Origin: Rickettsiales bacterium UBA4311
GTDB taxonomy: Bacteria > Pseudomonadota > Alphaproteobacteria > Rickettsiales > Deianiraeaceae
Direction: 5' to 3'
Assembly (NCBI GenBank): GCA_002394665.1
Contig: DGUL01000011.1
Span: 69,998-133,997, forward strand
DNA length: 64,000 nt
The position numbers were made by a program, and so were the translations under genes. Numbering within the stretch: the stretch's first letter is position 1; each line of letters starts with the position of its first letter. Shown piece after piece: positions 26,565 through 35,463 of the stretch. Below the pieces are notes generated by a model. The model was not told where the DNA came from and did no database searches. It saw only the letters and a program-made list of their open reading frames with translations.

Positions 26565-28382
26565 TTAATTGTTTTTTACTTCTTCTTTTATCTGTATTCC
26601 CAAGTCATCCAGTTGCTGTTTGCTTACTTCACTCGGTGCATTCATCAACAAATCTTGGGCTCTGCCGTTCAAAGGAAATGCAATAACATCTCTTATGTTG
26701 TCTGTTTTTAGCAACAACATCAGCAATCTTTCAACGCCAATAGCCATTCCTCCGTGTGGCGGGGCTCCGTAGTTGAATGCTTTTCTCATTCCACCAAATT
26801 TATTATCTACATCTTCTTTTGAATATCCTGCAATCTCAAATGCCTCATACATCATATCAATACTTGAATTCCTTATGGCTCCACTCGCAAGTTCATAGCC
26901 ATTACAAACCAAATCATACTGGTTTGCCTCAATGGACAATAATTCATCTTTATTCGCTTTTTTCAATGTTTCAACATCACATTTTGGCTTTGAAAATGGA
27001 TTATGCGAGAAATCAATTTTCTTTTCATCTTCGTTCCACTCGTAAAATGGAAAATCAACAATCCAGCAAAGTTCGTATTTGTTTTTGTCTATTAAATTCA
27101 GCCTTGAACCGAGTTCTTTTCTTGCCAAACCTGCGAATTTATTAGCATTGCTTTCTCTGTCGCAAGAGAAAAATATAGCATTTATCTCTCCGCTTGCCCC
27201 GTTGTTATTGAAAAAACCTTTAATTTTCTCCAATCTGTCCGCAGACAAAAACTTCGCAACAGGGCCTTTTGCTTCTCCGTTTTCAAAAATGATATATCCA
27301 AGCCCTTTTGCCCCTTGTTTTATAGCAAAATCCACCATTCCGTCATAAAAACTACGTGGTTGATTGCCGATATTATTTACAGGAATTCCACGAACAACAC
27401 AACCTTTTTCAATCGCACCAGCAAATGCCTTAAAATCACTGCCTACAAAAGGCTCCGTAGCATCAACATTTTCAATAGGAATTCTCAAATCTGGCTTATC
27501 GCTTCCATATTTCAACATTGCATCAACAAATTTTATTCTTCTTATCTCGCTTGAAATAACATCATTTTCTCCTTTGAATTTATTAAAAATATCCTTCACT
27601 ACTGGCTCCATCGTTTGGAAAACATCATCCTGTTCTACAAACGACATCTCCATATCCAACTGGTAAAATTCGCCCGGTGAGCGGTCGGCTCGTGGATCTT
27701 CGTCTCTAAAACAAGGAGCAATTTGAAAATACTTATCAAATCCAGAAATCATTAAAAGTTGTTTGAATTGTTGCGGTGCCTGCGGAAGAGCATAAAACTG
27801 CCCTTTATGCAATCTGCTTGGAACCAAAAAGTCTCTTGCACCCTCCGGTGAAGATGCCGTTAAAATCGGTGTTTGATATTCATAAAATCCAGCCTCTGCC
27901 ATTCTTTGACGAATATATGCAAAAACTTTTGCCCTAAAAATGATGGAATTGTGTAATTTTTCTTTTCTCAAATCCAAAAAACGATATTTTAATCGCACCT
28001 CCTCATTTGTCCCATCCTCCTCATTGACAGCAAAAGGCAAAACTTCTGCATTTGACAAAATCTCAAAACTACTTATTAAAACCTCAATATCTCCATTTTT
28101 AATTTTTGCATTTTTCGTCTCGTCGCTTCTTTCAACGATTTTCCCGTCAATTTTAATTACGCTTTCATTATGAACTTTTGCCAATTCATCAAGATTTTTT
28201 ACTTCACATCTGCCGTTGTCCGCTACTATTTGAATTTTTCCGTAATTATCCCTCAAATCAATAAACAAAACCCCTCCGTGATCGCGTTTCGTATCAACCC
28301 AACCGCTCAATTTAACCTGTTCTCCTATATTGGATGCTGATAAATCACCACAAGTGTTTGTTCTGTAAGAATTGCTAATCAT
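26565..28382 (-). CDS. aspS: Aspartyl-tRNA synthetase
   Basis: Class IIb synthetase charging tRNA-Asp (or tRNA-Asp/Asn if non-discriminating). The 605-residue product has the N-terminal OB-fold anticodon-binding domain (VKLSGWVDTKRDHGGVLFIDLRD), motif 2 (FRDEDPRADRSPGEFYQLDMEMSF), the bacterial GAD insertion, and motif 3 (GGMAIGVERLLML). Length is normal for the bacterial type (about 590-600). It lies 9 bp downstream of kdsD on the same strand. No gatCAB genes are in the window to judge tRNA discrimination. Confidence 0.95.
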   Translation of the reverse strand: MISNSYRTNTCGDLSASNIGEQVKLSGWVDTKRDHGGVLFIDLRDNYGKIQIVADNGRCEVKNLDELAKVHNESVIKIDGKIVERSDETKNAKIKNGDIEVLISSFEILSNAEVLPFAVNEEDGTNEEVRLKYRFLDLRKEKLHNSIIFRAKVFAYIRQRMAEAGFYEYQTPILTASSPEGARDFLVPSRLHKGQFYALPQAPQQFKQLLMISGFDKYFQIAPCFRDEDPRADRSPGEFYQLDMEMSFVEQDDVFQTMEPVVKDIFNKFKGENDVISSEIRRIKFVDAMLKYGSDKPDLRIPIENVDATEPFVGSDFKAFAGAIEKGCVVRGIPVNNIGNQPRSFYDGMVDFAIKQGAKGLGYIIFENGEAKGPVAKFLSADRLEKIKGFFNNNGASGEINAIFFSCDRESNANKFAGLARKELGSRLNLIDKNKYELCWIVDFPFYEWNEDEKKIDFSHNPFSKPKCDVETLKKANKDELLSIEANQYDLVCNGYELASGAIRNSSIDMMYEAFEIAGYSKEDVDNKFGGMRKAFNYGAPPHGGMAIGVERLLMLLLKTDNIRDVIAFPLNGRAQDLLMNAPSEVSKQQLDDLGIQIKEEVKNN

Positions 28383-28391
28383 AACCAGTTT

Positions 28392-29030
28392 TTATGCAAA
28401 TTTGCTTTGTTTATTTTTCAAATTTTTTTTCTTCTTTATCATTGCACCTATTTTTTTTCCTATACTTCCGCCACTATGAAACTCATAAAAATTTTCCTTT
28501 GAAAATTTTTTTTGTTTTACCACACAAGCGGTGATAGCATCACAGACTGCCAACATCATAATGCAAGAACTTGTAGGAATAGGCATATTTTCTATTGCTT
28601 CTTTTTTCATATCAAGGGCAATACTTAAATCACAATTTTTTGCTAAAAACGATCTTTCGTTACAAGTGAGTGATACACTTAGAATGCCGTGATGTTTACA
28701 AAAAGCAACGACTTTTTTTATTTCTTCCGTATCACCAGAGCAAGACAAAACGAGTAATAAATCCTCTTTCTCAAAAGATCCTAAGTCGCCGTGCACCGCC
28801 TCGGTAGGATGAATAAAAAAACTTGGTATTCCAACGGAAGCAAAAGTTGCTGAAATTTTTTTCCCTATCAAACCACTTTTTCCAAGTCCAGATACGAGTA
28901 TTCTTCCTTTGCAACCAACGATTTTTTTTACTACTTTCTCAAAATTTTGTGAAAGTATGCTTTTTTCTACATTCTTCAACTCTTCAAGTTCGCTTTTAAG
29001 AACATCAATAGCTATATTTTGATAATTCAT
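28392..29030 (-). CDS. kdsD: Arabinose-5-phosphate isomerase, SIS domain only
   Basis: Converts ribulose-5-phosphate to arabinose-5-phosphate, the first committed step toward Kdo. The 212-residue product has the SIS-domain hallmarks GLGKSGLIGKKISATFASVG, HPTEAVHGDLG, CSGDTEEI and PIPTSSC, and a C-terminal FHSGGSIGKK. It lacks the two CBS domains that make the typical enzyme about 325 residues, so regulation through them is absent; SIS-only forms exist in other bacteria. It precedes aspS by 9 bp and is divergent from argG. Confidence 0.88.
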   Translation of the reverse strand: MNYQNIAIDVLKSELEELKNVEKSILSQNFEKVVKKIVGCKGRILVSGLGKSGLIGKKISATFASVGIPSFFIHPTEAVHGDLGSFEKEDLLLVLSCSGDTEEIKKVVAFCKHHGILSVSLTCNERSFLAKNCDLSIALDMKKEAIENMPIPTSSCIMMLAVCDAITACVVKQKKFSKENFYEFHSGGSIGKKIGAMIKKKKNLKNKQSKFA

Positions 29031-29051
29031 ATCAGCGAGACATTTTTCATA

Positions 29052-29066
29052 TGATTTTAAAAATCA
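29052..29066. promoter_or_regulatory. Inverted repeat in the kdsD-argG divergent region
   Basis: TGATTTT-A-AAAATCA, two perfect 7-bp arms. It overlaps a 15-base stretch (29060-29074) that is also found upstream of kdsB (829-843) at nearly the same distance from the start codon. Confidence 0.3.
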
Positions 29067-29138
29067 ATTTTCTTTTTTAAACCCTTTAACTCTTGCTTTT
29101 AAAAACACGGTTTATTTTACTTGAACGACCTGTTGTTT

Positions 29139-30329
29139 ATGGTTAAAATAGTTTTGGCATACTCCGGTGGGCTTGACACATCCGTTATTATCCCTTGGTT
29201 GAAAGAGAATTACAACGCAGAAGTTATAACATATACTGCAAATGTTGGGCAGGACGAGGACTTGAGCGGTGTTGAAGACAAAGCATTAAAAACCGGTGCC
29301 ATTGACGCGATAGTTGAAGATATAACACAAGAATTTGTTGATGACTATGTTTTTCCTTTGCTAAAAAGCGGGGCGAAATACGAGGGAACATATTTGAACG
29401 GCACAATTTCACGTCCCTTGATTGCGAAAAAGTTGGTTGAAGTGGCAAAGAAATACAATGCAGACGCAATTTGCCACGGAGCAACAGGCAAGGGAAACGA
29501 CCAAGTTAGATTTGAAACATCAATTTTTGCATTGGCACCAAACATTAAAATTATTGCACCTTGGAGGGAGTGGAACTTTAAATCTCGCGAAGAGTTGATG
29601 GAATATGCAAAAGCCCACGGAATTGCTGTTGAGGCTACAAAAAAAAGCCCTTATTCTATTGACAGAAATATACTTTACGTATCGCACGAAGGCGGGGTTT
29701 TGGAAGATTGTAAAAACGAATTTCCAAAAGATTTTTTAAAAATGACACAACATCCGGAAGATGCGGTTGATGAGGCAGAAAATGTTAAAATCACATTTGA
29801 AAAAGGACTTCCAGTGGCAGTCAATGACAAGAAAATGAATAGCGTTGAAATTATGCAAACACTCAATAAACTGGGACATAAACACGGAATTGGCTTAATT
29901 GATATCGTTGAAGACAGGATTGTTGGAATGAAAAGTCGCGGAACTTATGAGTTTCCGGCAGGAGAAATAATCTACCAAGCACATCAAAGATTGGAGAGCA
30001 TAACGCTAACAAAAGATGTTTGGCAATATAAACAGAAAATGGCTTTGGATTATGCAAACCTTGTATATTCTGCCGGCTGGTGTTCGCAGTTGAAAGATTG
30101 TATGGACGCATTCATTGATAAAACACAAGAGCAAGTTAGCGGTGAAGTTGTAGTAAAACTCTACAAAGGCAACGTTTTTTCTGTATCAATTTCGTCTCCA
30201 AATTCGCTTTATAACTCAAATCTCGCTGGTTTTACAATGGATGATGAATACAACCAAAAAGACGCAGAAGGGTTCATTAAAATTTTCAGTTTACCTGTGA
30301 AAGTTTTTGGTGGCGTGAAAAAGCAGTAA
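29139..30329 (+). CDS. argG: Argininosuccinate synthase
   Basis: Joins citrulline and aspartate with ATP to form argininosuccinate. The 396-residue product begins MVKIVLAYSGGLDTS with the PP-loop ATP-binding motif (residues 6-14), followed by GQDEDLSG, HGATGKGNDQVRFE and the conserved YDGKG-type C-terminal region (here KLYKGNVFSVS). ATG 29139 is chosen over an upstream TTG because it gives the standard start. First gene of a compact same-strand set argG-cysK-glnA-argH. Enzymes making citrulline are not in the window, so the pathway here may start from acquired citrulline. Confidence 0.95.
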   Translation: MVKIVLAYSGGLDTSVIIPWLKENYNAEVITYTANVGQDEDLSGVEDKALKTGAIDAIVEDITQEFVDDYVFPLLKSGAKYEGTYLNGTISRPLIAKKLVEVAKKYNADAICHGATGKGNDQVRFETSIFALAPNIKIIAPWREWNFKSREELMEYAKAHGIAVEATKKSPYSIDRNILYVSHEGGVLEDCKNEFPKDFLKMTQHPEDAVDEAENVKITFEKGLPVAVNDKKMNSVEIMQTLNKLGHKHGIGLIDIVEDRIVGMKSRGTYEFPAGEIIYQAHQRLESITLTKDVWQYKQKMALDYANLVYSAGWCSQLKDCMDAFIDKTQEQVSGEVVVKLYKGNVFSVSISSPNSLYNSNLAGFTMDDEYNQKDAEGFIKIFSLPVKVFGGVKKQ

Positions 30330-30347
30330 TTGTAGTATTTTATTGTT

Positions 30348-31262
30348 ATGAATTACAAACAAATAACTGATTTTATCGGCAATACGCCACTTGTTGAAGT
30401 TCAAAAAGAATTACACAGGACAAACAATGTGTTATTGGCAAAATTAGAATATTTTAACCCAACACATTCGTTGAAAGACAGGATTGCGTCTTATATGATT
30501 GAAGACGCGGAGAAAAAAGGACTTCTAACGAAAGATAAAGTTATTGTTGAGCCAACAAGTGGAAATACAGGTATTGCTCTTGCTTGGGCATGCAGACTAA
30601 AAGGTTATAAATTGATTTTAACAATGCCCGAAAACGCAAGCGAAGAACGAAAGAAAATGGCAATTTACTTTGGTGCAGAATTGTTTTTAACTCCAAAAGA
30701 AAAAGGATTTAAAGGTGCTATTGAAAAGGCATACGAATTGGCAAAAGAGCGAAATGGTTTTTGCTTTAATCAGTATAACTATCCTGCGAATTTTGAAGCA
30801 CATTACAATACAACTGGAAAGGAAATTTTAGAACAAACAAACGGCGAAGTGGATGTTTTTATTGCTGGTGTTGGAACTGGTGGGTGTTTATGCGGAGTGT
30901 CTGCATACCTAAAAGAGCATAGCAAGAAGGATGTTTATACGATAGGCATTGAACCGGAAGAAAATGATATTTTAACAGGCGGAAGTAAGTATGCACCTCA
31001 TTCGTTGCAAGGTATTGGGCCAAATTTTGTTCCGGAAAATTTTCATAAAGATGTTGTAGATGAAGTTTTTAAAGTTTCTAAACAAAATGCTTATAATACT
31101 ACAAAAATGCTTGCATTAAATGCTGGAATTTGTGGCGGAATTTCCGCTGGTGCAACTGCATTTTGTGCTTTTGAGAAAGCGAAGCAATCAGAGAACAAAA
31201 TTATTGTTTTTATCGTTGCGGATTTCTGCGAAAGGTATGTTTCAAGTGATTTGTTTGAATGA
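30348..31262 (+). CDS. cysK: Cysteine synthase A-type PLP enzyme
   Basis: O-acetylserine sulfhydrylase fold, fold-type II PLP enzyme. The 304-residue product has the PLP-binding Lys43 in SLKDR, the substrate loop PTSGNTG (about 66-72), the phosphate-binding GVGTGGC (about 170-176), and C-terminal GISAGA. It sits between argG and glnA, which is not the usual cysE-linked context; a related beta-substitution reaction in amino-acid metabolism cannot be excluded, but CysK is the best match. Confidence 0.88.
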   Translation: MNYKQITDFIGNTPLVEVQKELHRTNNVLLAKLEYFNPTHSLKDRIASYMIEDAEKKGLLTKDKVIVEPTSGNTGIALAWACRLKGYKLILTMPENASEERKKMAIYFGAELFLTPKEKGFKGAIEKAYELAKERNGFCFNQYNYPANFEAHYNTTGKEILEQTNGEVDVFIAGVGTGGCLCGVSAYLKEHSKKDVYTIGIEPEENDILTGGSKYAPHSLQGIGPNFVPENFHKDVVDEVFKVSKQNAYNTTKMLALNAGICGGISAGATAFCAFEKAKQSENKIIVFIVADFCERYVSSDLFE

Positions 31263-31268
31263 TGTTTT

Positions 31269-32609
31269 ATGACAAAAGTAAAATTTACAGATGATGACAT
31301 TAAAAAATCGATTAAAGAGAATAACGTTCAGTTTATTCAACTACAGTTTGTAGATATCAATGGACTTGTAAAAAACCTAACCATTCCGTCGGAGCACATA
31401 GATAAAATACTTGAAAACGATATGATGCTTGATGGCTCGTCTATCAAGGGGTTTAGAAAAATTGAGACCAGTGACATGTGCTTTTGGCCTGATAAAAACA
31501 CCTTTCAAATATTACCTTGGCAACAATATAATGGTAAAAGAACTGCAAGATTAATTTGCGATATACATAATCCAGATGGGACACCTTTTGCTGGATGTCC
31601 GCGGTGCAATCTAAAAAGAGTAATAAAAGAAGCAGAAAAACTTGGTTTGTCAATGAATATGGGGCCAGAAATGGAGTTTTTCCTATTCAATAAAAATGAG
31701 AACGGAGAAATTACAACAAAAACATATGATAAAGCAGGATATTATGAAATATACCCCGAAGATAAAGGAGAAATAGTTAGAGCAGATATAGTTGAGACTT
31801 TACAGCAAATGGACTTTGATATCGAAGCGTCGCATCACGAAAATGCAGATGGGCAACACGAAATTGATTTTAAATACGCAGATATTTTGACATCGGCAGA
31901 TAATGTTTCTACATTTAAAATAGTAGCAAAAGCAGTCGCAAGTAAATATAATCTTCATGCGACATTCATGCCAAAACCAGTTTTTGGAATGAATGGATCG
32001 GGAATGCATTGTAATATTTCGTTGTCAAAAGATGGTAAAAATGCTTTTTTCGATCAGAACACAAAGACACAACTTTCGAAACTCGCAGAGCATTCAATTG
32101 GTGGTATAATGAAAAACATAAGAAGTATGACGGCTATATTAAATCCAACTATTAACAGCTACAAAAGACTTGTTATCGGCTATGAGGCACCTGTTTATAT
32201 TGCTTGGGCTTTATCGAATAGAAGTGCTTTATTAAGAGTTCCTTGTAAAAGAGGTGCATCAACAAGGGTTGAATTAAGAAGTCCAGACCCAAGCTGTAAT
32301 CCATATCTGGCGTTTGCTGCAATTTTATATGCTTGTATCGATGGAGTTAAAAATGAAATTACTCCACCAAGACCAGTTGAAACAAACATTTATAACTTAA
32401 CGGAAGAAGAAAGAAAAGAAATGAAGATTGATAATTTGCCAAGGGATATTGAAGAAGCTTTACATTATTTAAGTAAAAACGAAACAATTAAAGATGCACT
32501 TGGAGAACATATTTTTAACGAGTTTATAGAAGCAAAAGATAGAGAATGGAAGGATTTTAGAGGACACATATCGGATTGGGAAATTAACAAGTATTTGGGA
32601 ATGTATTGA
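31269..32609 (+). CDS. glnA: Glutamine synthetase, type I
   Basis: ATP-dependent amidation of glutamate, central to nitrogen assimilation. The 446-residue product has the N-terminal beta-grasp domain (FVDINGLVKNLTIPS), MMLDGSSIKGF, GPEMEFFLF, the metal-binding NADGQHEIDF, and GASTRVELRSPDPSCNPYLAF. At 446 residues, and with the loop GFRKIETSDMCFWPD, it resembles the shorter GSI-alpha enzymes of Firmicutes and Thermotoga rather than the roughly 468-residue GSI-beta usual in proteobacteria, which suggests horizontal origin. It starts 6 bp after cysK stops and is followed by argH. Confidence 0.93.
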   Translation: MTKVKFTDDDIKKSIKENNVQFIQLQFVDINGLVKNLTIPSEHIDKILENDMMLDGSSIKGFRKIETSDMCFWPDKNTFQILPWQQYNGKRTARLICDIHNPDGTPFAGCPRCNLKRVIKEAEKLGLSMNMGPEMEFFLFNKNENGEITTKTYDKAGYYEIYPEDKGEIVRADIVETLQQMDFDIEASHHENADGQHEIDFKYADILTSADNVSTFKIVAKAVASKYNLHATFMPKPVFGMNGSGMHCNISLSKDGKNAFFDQNTKTQLSKLAEHSIGGIMKNIRSMTAILNPTINSYKRLVIGYEAPVYIAWALSNRSALLRVPCKRGASTRVELRSPDPSCNPYLAFAAILYACIDGVKNEITPPRPVETNIYNLTEEERKEMKIDNLPRDIEEALHYLSKNETIKDALGEHIFNEFIEAKDREWKDFRGHISDWEINKYLGMY

Positions 32610-32631
32610 TGATATAATTTTTAGTTATAGT

Positions 32632-33930
32632 ATGAACGAAATGAAGAAACGACAGACCTGGTCTCCTCGCTTTGATAAACCACTGGATGAAAAGATGAAA
32701 ATGTTTAATCAATCTATTTTGTTTGATTATCGGCTGGCGAAATGGGATATTATCGCAAGTATAGCACACGCTAAAATGCTTGAAAAAGTTGGGCTTTTTA
32801 CGGCAGATGAGTTAAAATTGGCACTTGGCGGACTGGAAAAAATACTAAAACAAGTTGAAAACGGAGAGTTTGAGTTCAAAGTTGATGATGAGGATATACA
32901 TTATTCTGTTCAAAATGCACTGGTAAAAGAAATTGGAGATATTGGCAAGAAAATCCATACAGCACGAAGCAGAAACGATCAGGTTGCTACGGATTTAAGA
33001 CTTTATACACGCGAGCAAATTGATATAACAATGGAATTATTGCGAAAATTGATAAAGATTTTACAAGAACAGAGCGATAAGTATAAAGATTGCCTAATAT
33101 GCGGTTATACACACTTGCAAAAGGCCATTCCAACGACGTTTGGGTATTATTTTGACGCTTATAAAGAAATGTTTGAAGAAGATTTACAAAGGCTTATTGA
33201 CGCGAGAAAAAGAGCAAATCAAAGCCCTCTTGGAGCGTGTAGTTTAATGGGTTCAACATTGCCACAAGATAGAGAATTTACAGCAAAAGAACTTGGTTTT
33301 GAAAGTGTAATTAAAAATACAATGAACGCTGTTTCAAATCGTGATTTTGTCGTTGAAGCAATAAATTGTTTATCAATAATCGCGGTGCATTTTTCAAGAT
33401 TGGCAGAAGACTTGATAATATATTCTACCGAAGAATTTGGTTTTTTAGAACTTGACGATGCTTTTTGCACTGGTTCGAGTTTGATGCCAAATAAAAAAAA
33501 TCCTGATTTGCTGGAACTCGTGAGAGGAAAAACAGGACGAGTTTTTGGTTGCCAAATGGCTATTTTAACAACAATAAAAGGCATTCCAATGACATATAAT
33601 AAAGATTTGCAGGAGGACAAAAAAAACATCTTTGAAGTATTTGATATTATTGAAGAAATTATTGACATAATGTGCGAATTTTTGCCAACGATAAAAACAA
33701 AAGATGAGAATATGACAAAGGCAGTAAAAAATAGTTATTCCTACGCCACGCATTTGGTAGATTATCTTGTAAAAAAGGGTGTATTTTTCCGCGATGCACA
33801 CGGGATTATCTCTTCGTTAGTGAAATACTGCGAACAAAATGGAAAGTATTTTCAAGATTTGTCGCTGGATGAATTTAAGAAATTTAGTAATGAGTTTGAG
33901 AAAAATGTCTTAGAATTATTTAGGGTTTAA
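32632..33930 (+). CDS. argH: Argininosuccinate lyase
   Basis: Splits argininosuccinate to arginine and fumarate. The 432-residue product has HTARSRNDQVATD (about 104-116), the TH-containing CGYTHLQKAIPTTFG, and the superfamily signature GSSLMPNKKNPD (about 282-293) with the catalytic Ser. Length is slightly short but complete. Last gene of the argG-cysK-glnA-argH run, 22 bp after glnA. Two near starts exist (32632 and the third ATG-coded Met a few codons later); the first is used. Confidence 0.94.
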   Translation: MNEMKKRQTWSPRFDKPLDEKMKMFNQSILFDYRLAKWDIIASIAHAKMLEKVGLFTADELKLALGGLEKILKQVENGEFEFKVDDEDIHYSVQNALVKEIGDIGKKIHTARSRNDQVATDLRLYTREQIDITMELLRKLIKILQEQSDKYKDCLICGYTHLQKAIPTTFGYYFDAYKEMFEEDLQRLIDARKRANQSPLGACSLMGSTLPQDREFTAKELGFESVIKNTMNAVSNRDFVVEAINCLSIIAVHFSRLAEDLIIYSTEEFGFLELDDAFCTGSSLMPNKKNPDLLELVRGKTGRVFGCQMAILTTIKGIPMTYNKDLQEDKKNIFEVFDIIEEIIDIMCEFLPTIKTKDENMTKAVKNSYSYATHLVDYLVKKGVFFRDAHGIISSLVKYCEQNGKYFQDLSLDEFKKFSNEFEKNVLELFRV

Positions 33931-34015
33931 AATCCTTTTTGTCAATTTTAAAACAAATTTTAAAACAAACGAAGAATTGAAATAAAAATTCAATCATCTA
34001 TCATTGGGTGGTTTT

Positions 34016-35380
34016 ATGTTATTAAAAGATATTCAAAAACCCAATGATTTTGAAAACTTTCTTTCTACAATGGAATATTGGCGAAAATTTCATACAAGAA
34101 ACGCAATGACGAGTATTGAAGAAGTAAGAAGTCCGAAAACATTAGGCGATAAGTTCTCTTGGTGCGTAATGCATTGCAAATATAACAACAAGCTATTTAG
34201 AAAAGATACAGCAAAAGATGAAGTGATTAAAATTTTCGGCAATGATAAATATGTTATCCCAAATTATCAAGTTTGTAATTCTGTAAATGAAATAGATTGG
34301 GATGCTCTTATTGGAAAATCGTTTGTAATAAAACCAAATAACGAGGCTGAGAGTAGAGGAGTTATAATTCAAAAGAGAAAGTTAAAAACCAATGATTTAG
34401 AAGATTTGAAGAGAAAAGTACAAGAAAACGATAGTTTAAAAAAACGTAGGATTGTTATTGAGAAATGTTTATTGTCGCCAAAATCAAAAAATGACTGGAT
34501 GAAAGACTATAAATTCTGGTGTTTTAACGGAAAGCCAGTTTTTTGTGAAATACAACAATCCGTATTTTTAAATGGTGCCTACAAACACTATTCTTGTATT
34601 TTTGATATGAATTTTAAGAAAACGAAACTTGAAAAGGATTATACTTTGAATTTTGAAACTTTGCCGAAAAAACCAAAAAATTTTAACGAAATGGTTGAGG
34701 TTGCTACGAAAATTTGTCAAGGTATGCCAGTTTTACGAGTAGATTTATACAATGTTGACGGCAAAATTTATTTTGGAGAATGTCAAAAAATCTATGGTTA
34801 TCATTGTAGATTTAAGGATAAAGCACAAAATAAAGAGTTATGTGATATGCTGGATATCTCAAATATGTCAAGCGATGTATCGAATTATGTAAATAGGCAA
34901 TATTTTGTAAAAAATAGCTTCGAAGCACAAGAGGCAAAAGAAATACTTGGATGCGATGATGATGAATTTGAATTTTGTTTTGCAAAATCAAATATACCAC
35001 TCTTTTATAAGAGTGGGCATCTTGATAGTGATTTTATTTATAAAATAAATGGTTTGTGGTATAAACAAGAAAACTTTGTTGATGAAAGCGGTAAAAAGAC
35101 ATTTAAAATTTTGATTTATAATAGAAGAACAAAATTCTTTGAAGAGCTCAGGACAAACGAAGCCAAGAGGTTATTGAACAACATTTCATCTTCTTTGATT
35201 GAAAACAAGTACGATGAAGAAGGAGACGTAGTGTATTATAATAAGTACGACGATAGCCGATGTATAAAGTATGTCAATGGTAATTGGATAAAAAACGAAT
35301 ACGAAACTATAAAAGTTAAGAAGGCTACAAGTCAAGCACAAATATATAATGATAGCAAAAAGCAGTTTGTAAATATTTGA
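34016..35380 (+). CDS. TupA-like ATP-grasp protein with a C-terminal extension
   Basis: The 454-residue product matches the TupA-like ATP-grasp family: LGDKFSWCVMHCKYN and NDKYVIPNY (about 45-85), the nucleotide-binding lysine segment KSFVIKPNNEAESRGVII (about 105-122), WMKDYKFWCFNGKPVF (about 160-176), and the metal-binding PVLRVDLYNVDGKIYFGE (about 238-255). Family members ligate amino acids or act in surface polysaccharide synthesis. The last ~150 residues (about 300-454) are an unrecognised extension rich in Tyr, Asn and Lys. ATG 34016 follows a GGGTGG ribosome-binding site; an upstream TTG is less likely. It lies between argH and infB. Confidence 0.7.
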   Translation: MLLKDIQKPNDFENFLSTMEYWRKFHTRNAMTSIEEVRSPKTLGDKFSWCVMHCKYNNKLFRKDTAKDEVIKIFGNDKYVIPNYQVCNSVNEIDWDALIGKSFVIKPNNEAESRGVIIQKRKLKTNDLEDLKRKVQENDSLKKRRIVIEKCLLSPKSKNDWMKDYKFWCFNGKPVFCEIQQSVFLNGAYKHYSCIFDMNFKKTKLEKDYTLNFETLPKKPKNFNEMVEVATKICQGMPVLRVDLYNVDGKIYFGECQKIYGYHCRFKDKAQNKELCDMLDISNMSSDVSNYVNRQYFVKNSFEAQEAKEILGCDDDEFEFCFAKSNIPLFYKSGHLDSDFIYKINGLWYKQENFVDESGKKTFKILIYNRRTKFFEELRTNEAKRLLNNISSSLIENKYDEEGDVVYYNKYDDSRCIKYVNGNWIKNEYETIKVKKATSQAQIYNDSKKQFVNI

Positions 35381-35463
35381 TTTTTTTTCTTAATCTTAAT
35401 TGCTTTAAAGGCCTTATTATTCGTTTTTCTTGCTTTTTATAAAAAAAGGCTTGCAGTGTGGCG

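Noticed and set aside
33976..33994. ATTGAA/TTCAAT inverted repeat after argH as a terminator
   Set aside because: Weak A/T stem with no following T-run.
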